Part shown: in pieces, positions 34,559-42,010 of the stretch
Position numbering within the stretch: the first letter of the stretch is position 1
Layout: each line of letters opens with the position of its first letter
Origin: Bacillota bacterium
Lineage (GTDB): Bacteria > Bacillota > Clostridia > Christensenellales > CAG-138
Assembly (NCBI GenBank): GCA_023400985.1
Contig: JAEXEN010000005.1
Span: 1-64,000 of the forward strand
Length of the DNA: 64,000 bases
Direction: 5' to 3'
Notes under the pieces: model-generated
The model's input: only the letters and a program-made list of their open reading frames with translations
Told to the model about the DNA's origin: nothing
The model's database searches: none
Made by a program: the position numbers and the translations under genes

Positions 34559-35303
34559 CAGGATGGATGAGATCTTGCGCTCGGTCGCCGACGAGGCGGA
34601 CCGCAGTGTAGATTATGCCGCGCTGCACGACGCCATTTTGGTTGCGCATACAAAGAAAAAGAAAAGCTTTCCGCACTCGAAGCGAATGCTCTCCTACGCC
34701 GCCGCGTTTGTGGCACTCGTAGGTGTGGGTGTATTTGCGCTCGCGGGCGGATGGTTTTCGGCTTCATCACAAAAATCGGGGGGGAATGAGGACGGCGCGG
34801 GGTACGATTCTTACTCTATAACCGCCGCCGCGACCGAAGCGCCGCAAGCCGCGCCTGCGCCGGAGGCCGAGATGCGCTCCGAAGATCAATCTGTGCCGGC
34901 CGATGATAACGGCGGTACGGGTGAAACGCCCGAGATGCTGTTCGGTGCGCAAAACGTTACGGGCTCCGCGGGAAGCGGCGTCGCGTTTGACGCGCCCGCC
35001 CTCGCTTCAGAGGTGCTCGCGGATAAAAACGCGAAGCTTATGGATGTTAAGGTCCTCCCGGAACCGGATAAAAATAGAGCCGGAGAATCCCCCTACGGCG
35101 ATATCGCATGCAGCACAAGCTATAACTTGGTGTACATCGAGCCGCTCGCGGGCGCGCCGAAGCTTGGAAAGGCGCTTGTCTCCGATTTTGGCGACGGCAA
35201 TCTGCGCATCTATTGGAGCGCATCCGATACGCTGCACGTTTATGCGGAATTCCTCGGCTATACCGCTGAGGATGCCATTGCGCTTTTGACCGAGATAGGG
35301 TAA
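34551..35303 (+). CDS. Probable anti-sigma factor, single-span membrane protein
   Basis: A 250-aa protein. A short cytoplasmic N-terminus (about 1-42, no zinc-finger Cys/His pattern) is followed by a membrane helix at about 45-65 (YAAAFVALVGVGVFALAGG), an Ala/Pro/Glu-rich linker and an extracellular domain of about 120 residues. I recognise no fold in the outer part. The overlap with the sigma gene (8 bases) is the main reason for calling it an anti-sigma factor. I use the ATG at 34551; a GTG at 34542 is in frame. Confidence 0.7.
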   Translation: MADRMDEILRSVADEADRSVDYAALHDAILVAHTKKKKSFPHSKRMLSYAAAFVALVGVGVFALAGGWFSASSQKSGGNEDGAGYDSYSITAAATEAPQAAPAPEAEMRSEDQSVPADDNGGTGETPEMLFGAQNVTGSAGSGVAFDAPALASEVLADKNAKLMDVKVLPEPDKNRAGESPYGDIACSTSYNLVYIEPLAGAPKLGKALVSDFGDGNLRIYWSASDTLHVYAEFLGYTAEDAIALLTEIG

Positions 35304-35342
35304 TGTAAATAGGAAACCTTATCACGGAGGCGGTTATCGTTT

Positions 35343-36317
35343 ATGGGAAGAATGAACCTTTTGAGCAGTGTCGTAAATTCTCAGTCCAATCAGGTCGAGG
35401 GATATTGCCTTGTCCGCAGCGTTCAACAAAAAAGCAACGTCAAGGGCAGCGATTACCTCGACTTTGTATTGTCCGACGCGGGCGGCGAGGTGGTGGCCAA
35501 GCTTTGGGACTATAGCCCCGAACAGCATGGCGCCTACTACCCCGATAACCTCGTGAAGGTGCGCGGCACCGTGAACATCTGGAAGGAGACCGAGCAGCTC
35601 AAGATCGACCGCATCCGCCTCGTAAAAGAGGGCGACGATGTGGATATGAGCGCGTTCGTACCTACCGCGCCCATTGCGGGCGAAGTATTGTATGACGAGC
35701 TATACGCCTGCGCGGAGAAATTCAAAAACAACGATATCCGCATGATCACCCAGTACGTTTTGCGCGAAAATAAGGAAAAGCTCATCAAATATCCCGCTGC
35801 GCTCAAGCTTCACCATGCCATACGCGGGGGGCTCTTATACCACACCCGCACCATGCTGCAAACGGGCAAGGCGATCTGCGACGTATACGAACCCATTTAC
35901 CCAAGCCTCAGCCGCGATCTTGTTTATGCCGGCATCATCTTGCATGACGTGGCAAAGGTGGAGGAGCTTACCGTAAGCGAGCTTGGGCTTGCGAGCGGCT
36001 ACAGCATGCCCGGTCAGCTTTTGGGGCATATAGCCATGGGCGTCGGGATGCTTGTGCGCGCCGCCGCGGAGCTTATGGTGGATGAAAAGCAGGCGGTGCT
36101 TTTGGAGCATATTTTGCTCGCCCATCACGACACGGCCGAGCACGGCAGCCCCAAGCCGCCTATGTTCCCCGAGGCCGAAATCGTGAGCCAGGTCGACCTT
36201 CTCGATTCGCGCCTGTACGAAATGTACGACGCGCTTTCCGCCGTGACGGAGGGCGAGTTTTCCGAGCGCCAGTGGGCGCTCGACAACCGGCAGCTATATA
36301 AGCACGGGATGGAGTAA
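35343..36317 (+). CDS. yhaM: YhaM-type 3'-5' exoribonuclease (OB fold plus HD domain)
   Basis: A 324-aa protein: residues about 15-95 form an OB-fold nucleic-acid-binding domain (DYLDFVLSDAGGEVVAKLWD), and about 155-290 an HD metal-dependent phosphohydrolase domain with HHAIRGGLLYHTRTM, the ILHDVAKVEEL HD signature and later AHHDTAEHG. This matches Bacillus YhaM, a 3'-5' exoribonuclease. It stands alone after the sigma/anti-sigma pair and ends at a long palindromic terminator. Confidence 0.9.
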   Translation: MGRMNLLSSVVNSQSNQVEGYCLVRSVQQKSNVKGSDYLDFVLSDAGGEVVAKLWDYSPEQHGAYYPDNLVKVRGTVNIWKETEQLKIDRIRLVKEGDDVDMSAFVPTAPIAGEVLYDELYACAEKFKNNDIRMITQYVLRENKEKLIKYPAALKLHHAIRGGLLYHTRTMLQTGKAICDVYEPIYPSLSRDLVYAGIILHDVAKVEELTVSELGLASGYSMPGQLLGHIAMGVGMLVRAAAELMVDEKQAVLLEHILLAHHDTAEHGSPKPPMFPEAEIVSQVDLLDSRLYEMYDALSAVTEGEFSERQWALDNRQLYKHGME

Positions 36318-36322
36318 AACCC

Positions 36323-36370
36323 TTCAAAACAAAACCACGCGTTCGGCCGAACGCGTGGTTTTGTTTTGAA
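36323..36370. terminator. 48-base perfect palindrome, bidirectional terminator
   Basis: Positions 36323-36346 and 36347-36370 are exact reverse complements with no spacer. The GC core is ACCACGCG/CGCGTGGT, and A/T tracts at both edges give T-runs on each strand. It serves both yhaM (plus) and the ABC permease operon (minus), which converge here. Confidence 0.85.
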
Positions 36371-36382
36371 CGTTCCGGCGTT

Positions 36383-37171
36383 CTATGTCAGGTCTTTGCT
36401 CTTAAATTTTGCAAATGCTCCGTACAGCAGCCCGACGGTTAGAACAAGTGTGACGACCGCATATACCGGGTCCAGCCTTTCGGCGACCAAGTCGGCGGAG
36501 CTGAAATAATTGAACGGCGCGATCAGTTTCAAAAGCCCCGGATCTTCGAGCATGTTGCACACTACGCCTAAGATAAAGGCATACAGGAACGCGAGGTTGC
36601 CGTAAAGCGTCCCTTTTTCCGGCCGCTTTGCCATGGCCGAGAAGAAGGCCGAAAGCGCGATGAACAATGTGCCGACCAGAAATACCGTCAGCGCGCAGAA
36701 CCAGATCTCCCCGGTCATGGGTCCGGAGGTTTTCAGATAGGCGACCGCCATCATGACAAACACGCCGTTGAAGGCGCAGAACAGCAGAAGGTAGACGTAA
36801 GCGGAAACGAGCTTTATCGCCAAAACGCGCGACCGCGAGCATGGTTTTGTAAAGATAAATTCATACGTCTTGTCCACCGATTCCCTTGTCACGGCCGCCG
36901 CGCCCAAATGGACGGCATAAATGACGGCGCAAACCAGCACGTAATAAAAAAGCAGCGCCGTATAGCCGGCCAGCGTGCCCACATCCACACCCACCGCGCC
37001 CATCACCGCCAGCACAATACGCGGGAAAGACGCAAGCAGATCTGTCATGCTGCCGCTTGCGGTATAGCTTTCGAATTTAATGATGCCGGCAAAGCACAAT
37101 ACAAACAGGCCGATCATCCAGAAAATAAAAGGTTTTAATCCGGTGCTAAGCTCGCGTTTGAGCATATTCAT
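36383..37171 (-). CDS. ABC-2 type exporter permease, TetR-controlled operon, last gene
   Basis: A 262-aa integral membrane protein with about six helices and an ABC-2 layout (ESYTASGSMTDLLASFP outer loop, then TRESVDKTYEFIFTKPCSRSR). The phrase FTKPCSRSRVLAIK matches the coupling-helix region, which is shared with the neighbouring permease (LVKPVERSRVFTDK). The two permeases are therefore paralogues forming a heterodimer. It starts 11 bases after the first permease. Confidence 0.85.
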   Translation of the reverse strand: MNMLKRELSTGLKPFIFWMIGLFVLCFAGIIKFESYTASGSMTDLLASFPRIVLAVMGAVGVDVGTLAGYTALLFYYVLVCAVIYAVHLGAAAVTRESVDKTYEFIFTKPCSRSRVLAIKLVSAYVYLLLFCAFNGVFVMMAVAYLKTSGPMTGEIWFCALTVFLVGTLFIALSAFFSAMAKRPEKGTLYGNLAFLYAFILGVVCNMLEDPGLLKLIAPFNYFSSADLVAERLDPVYAVVTLVLTVGLLYGAFAKFKSKDLT

Positions 37172-37182
37172 ACATCTACCCC

Positions 37183-37986
37183 TTAAACGGCCTTGGTGTC
37201 GCTTTTGCAGTACTTGACATACGACAGGGCGACACAGGCGACGCTGACGATCGCGGCGGTGACGACATACTTCGTTTCAAACCCGCCTGTAGAGAAGACG
37301 GTTTCCGGGGTAAAATAGGCAAGCGGCGAGATATACATTAAGGCATCCTCCTTGATGAGCGTACACAGCGCCATCATGATGAAGCCCGCGAATCCGATCG
37401 CCGTGGCCATGCCGGAGACCGACCGCACCTTGCGGGCGAATGTGGCGTACAACATGCTGATGGACAGGAATACCAACTGCATGAAGAACAGCGACAGCGA
37501 CGCCAGCACCACCTTTCGCGGCACACCGGCATCCTCGCCGTTCGCGGTATAGGCGATCACCACGGAGATGATGAAGAGGATATTCGTCACCACGAGGAGC
37601 ATCAGGCAGGAAAGCAGCTTGTCGGTAAACACCCGGCTGCGCTCCACGGGCTTGACCAGCAGGAAATCCACGCACTTGGAACGCTTCTCCCTTGAAAATA
37701 CCGACAGCGCAAACGAAGCCGCCATGATCGCGCCCACGACCCCGATATATGTGTAGATAAACTGGAAAAAACCGCCAAAGCTGAATATGCGATCCACGCC
37801 GTCCACGCCGAACGCCGCGGCGAAGGCGGGGGGCAGGCTTCCCAGCACCTTTTGCACCGTCTCCTTGCTTTCCATAAAGGTCCCATAGAAAGCGGTCATG
37901 AAAATCAGGAGCAAGGCGAACAGGCTGACCGCCCAAATGAGGAAGCTTTTCCATTGCGACTTCGTTTCAAACCAGAAAATATTCAA
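37183..37986 (-). CDS. ABC-2 type exporter permease, TetR-controlled operon
   Basis: A 267-aa membrane protein of the same family as the next gene, with a large first outer loop (FYGTFMESKETVQKVLGSLP), the conserved LVKPVERSRVFTDKLLS segment near 115-130 and about six hydrophobic helices. It lies 14 bases after the ATPase gene. Similar TetR/ATPase/two-permease sets are linked to export of antimicrobial peptides or drugs, but this substrate is unknown. Confidence 0.85.
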   Translation of the reverse strand: MNIFWFETKSQWKSFLIWAVSLFALLLIFMTAFYGTFMESKETVQKVLGSLPPAFAAAFGVDGVDRIFSFGGFFQFIYTYIGVVGAIMAASFALSVFSREKRSKCVDFLLVKPVERSRVFTDKLLSCLMLLVVTNILFIISVVIAYTANGEDAGVPRKVVLASLSLFFMQLVFLSISMLYATFARKVRSVSGMATAIGFAGFIMMALCTLIKEDALMYISPLAYFTPETVFSTGGFETKYVVTAAIVSVACVALSYVKYCKSDTKAV

Positions 37987-38000
37987 AGCTTGCGCCTCCC

Positions 38001-38882
38001 TCAGTCCGCATAGTAGTGCATGAAGATATCCTCGAGCGGCGGCTCCGTGATATTCACGTTGGCGAGAGGGAACCTGGCGATCTCGGCAAGCAGCATGTTC
38101 ACGCTGCCCTTGTAGATAAAGCTGACGTCGCGGCCGGTAATCTCCACATGCTGCGTGCCCTCGAGGGCGAATTCTTTCGACGGATCGCCGTCTTTCACGG
38201 TAAAACTGACGCTCTTGTAGGCGTTTTCCTTCAGCTCGCCGATCTTCTGCACCGTGACGATGCGCCCTTCCTTGATGATGGCCACGCGGTCGCAGATGCG
38301 CTGCACCTCGCTCAGGATATGCGACGAGAAGAGGACGGTTGCCCCGCGTTTGTTCTCCTCCTTGATGAGGTCAAAAAATGTCCGCTGCATCAGCGGGTCC
38401 AGGCCGCTCGTCGGCTCGTCGAGGATGATAAGGCGCGGGGCATGCAGCAACCCTTGAATGATGCCTACTTTTTTCTTGTTTCCGAGGCTCATGTCCTCGA
38501 TTTTCTGACGGGGGTCCACCTGAAGCAGTTTTGACAGTTCCCCGATCCTCTTTGAGCAGTCTTTTTTATAAAAGCTGGCGGAATAGTTGAAAAGGTCGAT
38601 AGCCCGCATGTTGTCGTAGTAGAAGACCTCGCTGGGCAGGTAACCGACATCCCGCAGTATTTCGACTTTGTGGGCGCTCGTATCGAGCCCGAAAATTTTC
38701 GCTTCGCCGCTTGTTTTATAGATCAAGGACAGCAGCGTTCGGATTGCCGTGGACTTGCCCGCGCCATTTGGACCGATAAACCCGTAAATCTCCCCTTCCT
38801 CTACCGAGAGGCTGACGTCAAGGATCCCCCTTGATTTGCCGTAGTACTTTGTCAGATTTTTCGTTTCGATGATTGCGCTCAC
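38001..38882 (-). CDS. ABC exporter ATP-binding subunit, BcrA/YtrB-like
   Basis: A 293-aa ATPase. Walker A is GFIGPNGAGKSTA near residue 34, signature LGNKKKVGIIQGL near 135, Walker B LIILDEPTSGLDP near 155 and H-loop LFSSHILSE. The C-terminal about 70 residues form the accessory domain usual in BcrA-like exporters. The signature reads SLGNKKK rather than LSGGQ, common in this group. It overlaps the tetR stop by 4 bases, so exporter and regulator are one transcript. Confidence 0.9.
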   Translation of the reverse strand: MSAIIETKNLTKYYGKSRGILDVSLSVEEGEIYGFIGPNGAGKSTAIRTLLSLIYKTSGEAKIFGLDTSAHKVEILRDVGYLPSEVFYYDNMRAIDLFNYSASFYKKDCSKRIGELSKLLQVDPRQKIEDMSLGNKKKVGIIQGLLHAPRLIILDEPTSGLDPLMQRTFFDLIKEENKRGATVLFSSHILSEVQRICDRVAIIKEGRIVTVQKIGELKENAYKSVSFTVKDGDPSKEFALEGTQHVEITGRDVSFIYKGSVNMLLAEIARFPLANVNITEPPLEDIFMHYYAD

Positions 38883-39502
38883 TGCAGATACTCCTTCTTA
38901 TATGAAATTTTTTTGAAATAATCAGACCAATGCCTGAACTTCTCCATGATATCCTCAAGGCCGACATTCAGGCCGTTTCGCTGACGCTCGTGGATGTACC
39001 CTTCCGCCATCCAGGTGAGCATTCGTTGAATTTGCCGCGGGTCAATATCATCCCTGAACCGGGATAAGTCGATATTGCGGAAATACATGCCGAAGATGTT
39101 CTCCGTATTTTCTAGAAATTTTTCGTTGATATTTTCAGGGATCGCTTCGCGCTGCGCGTAAAACGTCCGCACAACAAAATCCATGATGTAAGGGCTTTTG
39201 CGCATCATGCGGTATTTGCGTTCCGCCGCATATGCGCAAAGCTCAAAGAAGTCGTCGATTTTTTGGATGCTTTCATCCAAAACATACGCTTTGACGCTCT
39301 CGACCGCCTCTTCAAACAGAAACGCATAGAAGGTTTTCTTGTCGTGAAAATAATAAAACAAAAGCCCCTTCGAAATACCGGCTTTTACGGCGATCTCCTC
39401 TGTCGAAGCGTGCTTGTAGTCGTTTTTAGCGAAAACTTCAAAGCCCGCGTTGACGATCTTCCGCCGCTTTTCATCCGGCAGCTCCAGAAATTTGGTGTTC
39501 AT
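38879..39502 (-). CDS. TetR-family transcriptional regulator
   Basis: A 207-aa protein with an N-terminal TetR helix-turn-helix (about 10-55: KIVNAGFEVFAKNDYKHAST, then GISKGLLFYYFHDKKTFYAF) and a C-terminal ligand domain of about 140 residues without family-specific motifs. The start is the ATG at 39502; a GTG three codons upstream is less likely because AAGGTG sits best for the ATG. It is first in its operon, ahead of the ABC exporter genes. A palindrome right behind the promoter is a clear autoregulatory site. Confidence 0.9.
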   Translation of the reverse strand: MNTKFLELPDEKRRKIVNAGFEVFAKNDYKHASTEEIAVKAGISKGLLFYYFHDKKTFYAFLFEEAVESVKAYVLDESIQKIDDFFELCAYAAERKYRMMRKSPYIMDFVVRTFYAQREAIPENINEKFLENTENIFGMYFRNIDLSRFRDDIDPRQIQRMLTWMAEGYIHERQRNGLNVGLEDIMEKFRHWSDYFKKISYKKEYLQ

Positions 39503-39529
39503 AGCAATCACCTTCTTGACCGCAATGGT

Positions 39530-39582
39530 TTAACCATATCGGTTAATACAAATGATTATAGGCCGTTGACTATTTTTTTCAA
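39530..39582 (-). promoter_or_regulatory. Promoter and TetR operator of the exporter operon
   Basis: On the minus strand: TTGAAA (39577-39582), 16-bp spacer, TATAAT (39555-39560), then an inverted repeat TTAACC-5-GGTTAA at 39530-39546, placed at about the transcription start. This is textbook placement for TetR repression. Confidence 0.75.
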
Positions 39583-40079
39583 GGCCCCCAAATTGCATCA
39601 GAACCAAGCTGCGAGTAACGTAGAAACGGCTCTTCCCGACGTTAATCAACTTTACCTTTGTGCCAACCGAATCGATGCCGCGAGACATCCGTACTTTTGC
39701 TGAAAACCAGACGGCGATCCCCCTCGTCGATACGGCTCGTTCCCCGCTGGCTATCGGCAATAATGTTTGGGCAGCGCTTGCATCGCTATACCGGCCCAAA
39801 GCGTCACGGGTTTGAGGCTAGCCCTAACAGACATGATTTTTTGCATTTTGGCCGGAGAATAAAATGCAGAAAATTGGCGAGTGCATTGACGCTTGCATTG
39901 CTTGCTGCTTTGCGGCCATTTTTTTGTTTGTCAATTCATCACATCTCCTTCAATCTATCAATCTTGCCAACTTCTTGACATATTGCCTTCTTATCTTGCC
40001 ACTGTTTTGATTTTTTCTCTGATATGATTGCAATCGCAATAAGGGATGCCAATGGCATGAAGAGAGAAGGATATAAGAG
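39583..40079. other. About 500 bp with no recognisable gene, upstream of the kdp operon
   Basis: Short ORFs exist on both strands (for example a possible 89-aa frame at 39530-39799 minus), but none resembles a protein I know and none has a convincing start signal. Composition shifts from mixed to AT-rich toward 40.0 kb. Possible small signals are ATTGC-AATC-GCAAT near 40028-40041 and an ATGCC-AAT-GGCAT hairpin near 40047-40059. It likely contains the kdp promoter, which I cannot place with confidence. Confidence 0.4.
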
Positions 40080-40121
40080 ATGGCAACTATGGACTGGATA
40101 GGGATTATTATTGAGGATTAG
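40080..40121 (+). other. Possible leader ORF or frame-broken small membrane protein ahead of kdpF
   Basis: A 13-codon ORF starts at 40080 behind a good site (AGAAGGATATAAGAG) and reads MATMDWIGIIIED. Shifting back one base at its stop continues as LVILLFILCMFSGE and on to a stop just before the kdpF start at 40224. The joined product would be a single-span peptide of about 46 aa. Whether this is a decayed gene, a sequencing error or a leader peptide is open. A small AGGATT-AGT-AATCCT hairpin followed by T-rich sequence overlaps the stop. Confidence 0.35.
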
Positions 40122-40223
40122 TAATCCTTTTATTTATTCTTTGTATGTTCAGTGGTGAGTCAATACGCATCGCTGAACAGGGGTACTTCGGTATGCAAAA
40201 TGGAGCTGTCAGGAGTTGAAATC

Positions 40224-40313
40224 ATGGGAATTGTGTTAATCGTGGTAGGCTTGATCGGTCTTGCCTTGCTGGTCTACCTATTTTATGTCCTATTTCGGGG
40301 TGAGAAATTATGA
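40224..40313 (+). CDS. kdpF: KdpF, small subunit of the potassium-transporting ATPase
   Basis: A 29-aa hydrophobic peptide, MGIVLIVVGLIGLALLVYLF and nine more residues ending in GEKL, one membrane helix. The ATG at 40224 follows CAGGAG. Its stop overlaps the kdpA start (ATGA), exactly as in other kdp operons. KdpF stabilises the KdpABC complex in the membrane. It is too short for standard ORF cut-offs and easy to miss. Confidence 0.88.
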   Translation: MGIVLIVVGLIGLALLVYLFYVLFRGEKL

Positions 40314-41995
40314 GCTACATCATATGGCAGGACGTATTCTTTATCGTCCTTTTGAGCGGCCTGTCCATTCCATTGGGCATCTATATGTATAGGGTAATGG
40401 CCGGGCAAAAGGTATTTTTGACCCATGCGCTTGCCCCTGTGGAAAAAGGGATTTATAAGCTGATGGGCGTTCAGGGCGACGAGGAAATGAGCGCAAAAAA
40501 GTATGCGCTCTCAGCGCTTTTGTTTAGCGCAATCGGCCTTGTTTTCCTTTGGCTTTTGCAGGTGCTGCAAGGCTTTCTGCCGTTTAACCCGGAAGGGATG
40601 AAAGCTGCAAGCTGGCATCTGGCTTTCAACACGGCGGCAAGCTTCGTTTCCAATACGAACTGGCAGGCGTATTCTGGCGAATCCACGCTGTCCTACCTGA
40701 CGCAGTTTTTAGGGCTTACCGTCCAGAATTTTGTGTCGGCGGCAACGGGCATCGCCGTCCTTTTTGCTCTGATCAGGGGTTTTATCCTGAAACAGAAAAA
40801 GACCCTGGGCAGCTTTTGGGCGGACTTAACGAGAACGACGTTGTATGTATTGTTACCCCTTTCCGTTGTGGTAGCGCTGCTGCTCGTTTCACAAGGCGTA
40901 GTACAGACTTTCGACCAATATAAGGACGTTGCCATGCTGGAAAGCGGGGCCGTGCAGATCATTCCGTTAGGCCCTGCGGCAAGCCAGATCGCAATCAAAC
41001 AACTTGGCACAAACGGCGGCGGTTTTTTCGGGATGAACTCCGCTTTCCCATTGGAGAATCCTACGCCGCTTTCCAATCTGGTACAAGTTTTGTCTATCCT
41101 GCTGATTCCTGCGGCGCTTTGCGTAACCTTTGGGACAGCGGTAAAAGACGGCAAACAGGGACGGTCAATTTACATTGCCATGATGATCTTTTTCGTTACC
41201 GCACTTGCAGTTACAACTGTCAGCGAGCAGTTTGCCGCGCCGGTATTTGAAGGCGTCGCAGCCTCCGGCAGCATGGAAGGCAAGGAGATCATCCACGGTG
41301 TTGGTGCGTCCTCGCTATGGTCAACAGTTACCACGGCGGCGTCCAATGGCTCTGTGAACGCCATGCACGACAGCCTTACCCCATTCGGTGGCATGATTCC
41401 CATGTTCTTCATGCAGCTTGGTGAAATTGTGTTCGGTGGCGTAGGGAGCGGACTTTACGGAATGCTTGCATTTGTTTTGCTCACGGTTTTTATTGCGGGA
41501 TTGATGGTCGGCAGGACGCCGGAATATTTGAGCAAAAAGGTCGAGCCTTTTGACATGAAAATGGTGTGCCTGATTGTGCTTGTTCCCCCGCTGTTGACGC
41601 TGCTGGGTACCGCTGCCGCAGTTGCCATGCCGGGTGCGGCGTCGTGGCTAACAAACTCCGGCGCTCATGGTTTTTCGGAAATACTGTATGCTTTTTCCTC
41701 TATGGCAAACAACAACGGGAGCGCCTTTGGCGGGTTCACCGCAAACACGGTGTTCACGAACGTTTTAGGCGGGATTATTATGCTGTTGGTTCGCTTTATC
41801 CCGATGGTTGCCGCCATTTTCCTTGCCGGTAATATGGCGCAGAAAAAAACCGTAGCGGTCGGCGAAGGAACATTATCCACCAGCAACATCATGTTTGTCG
41901 GACTTTTGATCGGGGTCATTCTCATCATCGGTGCTCTGAGCTTTTTGCCTGCGCTGGCCCTTGGCCCGATTGCCGACTACTTTACAACGCGATAG
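40310..41995 (+). CDS. kdpA: Potassium-transporting ATPase, potassium-binding subunit KdpA
   Basis: A 561-aa channel-like protein of normal length with about ten membrane helices. The motif TNGGGFFGMNSAFPLENPTP near 239-258 and further GSG-type pore loops form the potassium selectivity filter. KdpA binds potassium at the outside and passes it to KdpB through an intersubunit tunnel. Part of kdpFABC, a high-affinity pump for potassium starvation. Confidence 0.97.
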   Translation: MSYIIWQDVFFIVLLSGLSIPLGIYMYRVMAGQKVFLTHALAPVEKGIYKLMGVQGDEEMSAKKYALSALLFSAIGLVFLWLLQVLQGFLPFNPEGMKAASWHLAFNTAASFVSNTNWQAYSGESTLSYLTQFLGLTVQNFVSAATGIAVLFALIRGFILKQKKTLGSFWADLTRTTLYVLLPLSVVVALLLVSQGVVQTFDQYKDVAMLESGAVQIIPLGPAASQIAIKQLGTNGGGFFGMNSAFPLENPTPLSNLVQVLSILLIPAALCVTFGTAVKDGKQGRSIYIAMMIFFVTALAVTTVSEQFAAPVFEGVAASGSMEGKEIIHGVGASSLWSTVTTAASNGSVNAMHDSLTPFGGMIPMFFMQLGEIVFGGVGSGLYGMLAFVLLTVFIAGLMVGRTPEYLSKKVEPFDMKMVCLIVLVPPLLTLLGTAAAVAMPGAASWLTNSGAHGFSEILYAFSSMANNNGSAFGGFTANTVFTNVLGGIIMLLVRFIPMVAAIFLAGNMAQKKTVAVGEGTLSTSNIMFVGLLIGVILIIGALSFLPALALGPIADYFTTR

Positions 41996-42010
41996 AACGA
42001 GGTAATTGAA

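Noticed and set aside
39530..39799. An 89-aa minus-strand ORF overlapping the TetR promoter region
   Set aside because: It contains the TetR operator and promoter, has no start signal and no known relatives that I can name.
39800..40223. A c-di-AMP (ydaO) riboswitch upstream of kdp
   Set aside because: Such riboswitches are known before potassium genes, and GAACAGGGG occurs near 40178, but the rest of the ydaO core could not be found.
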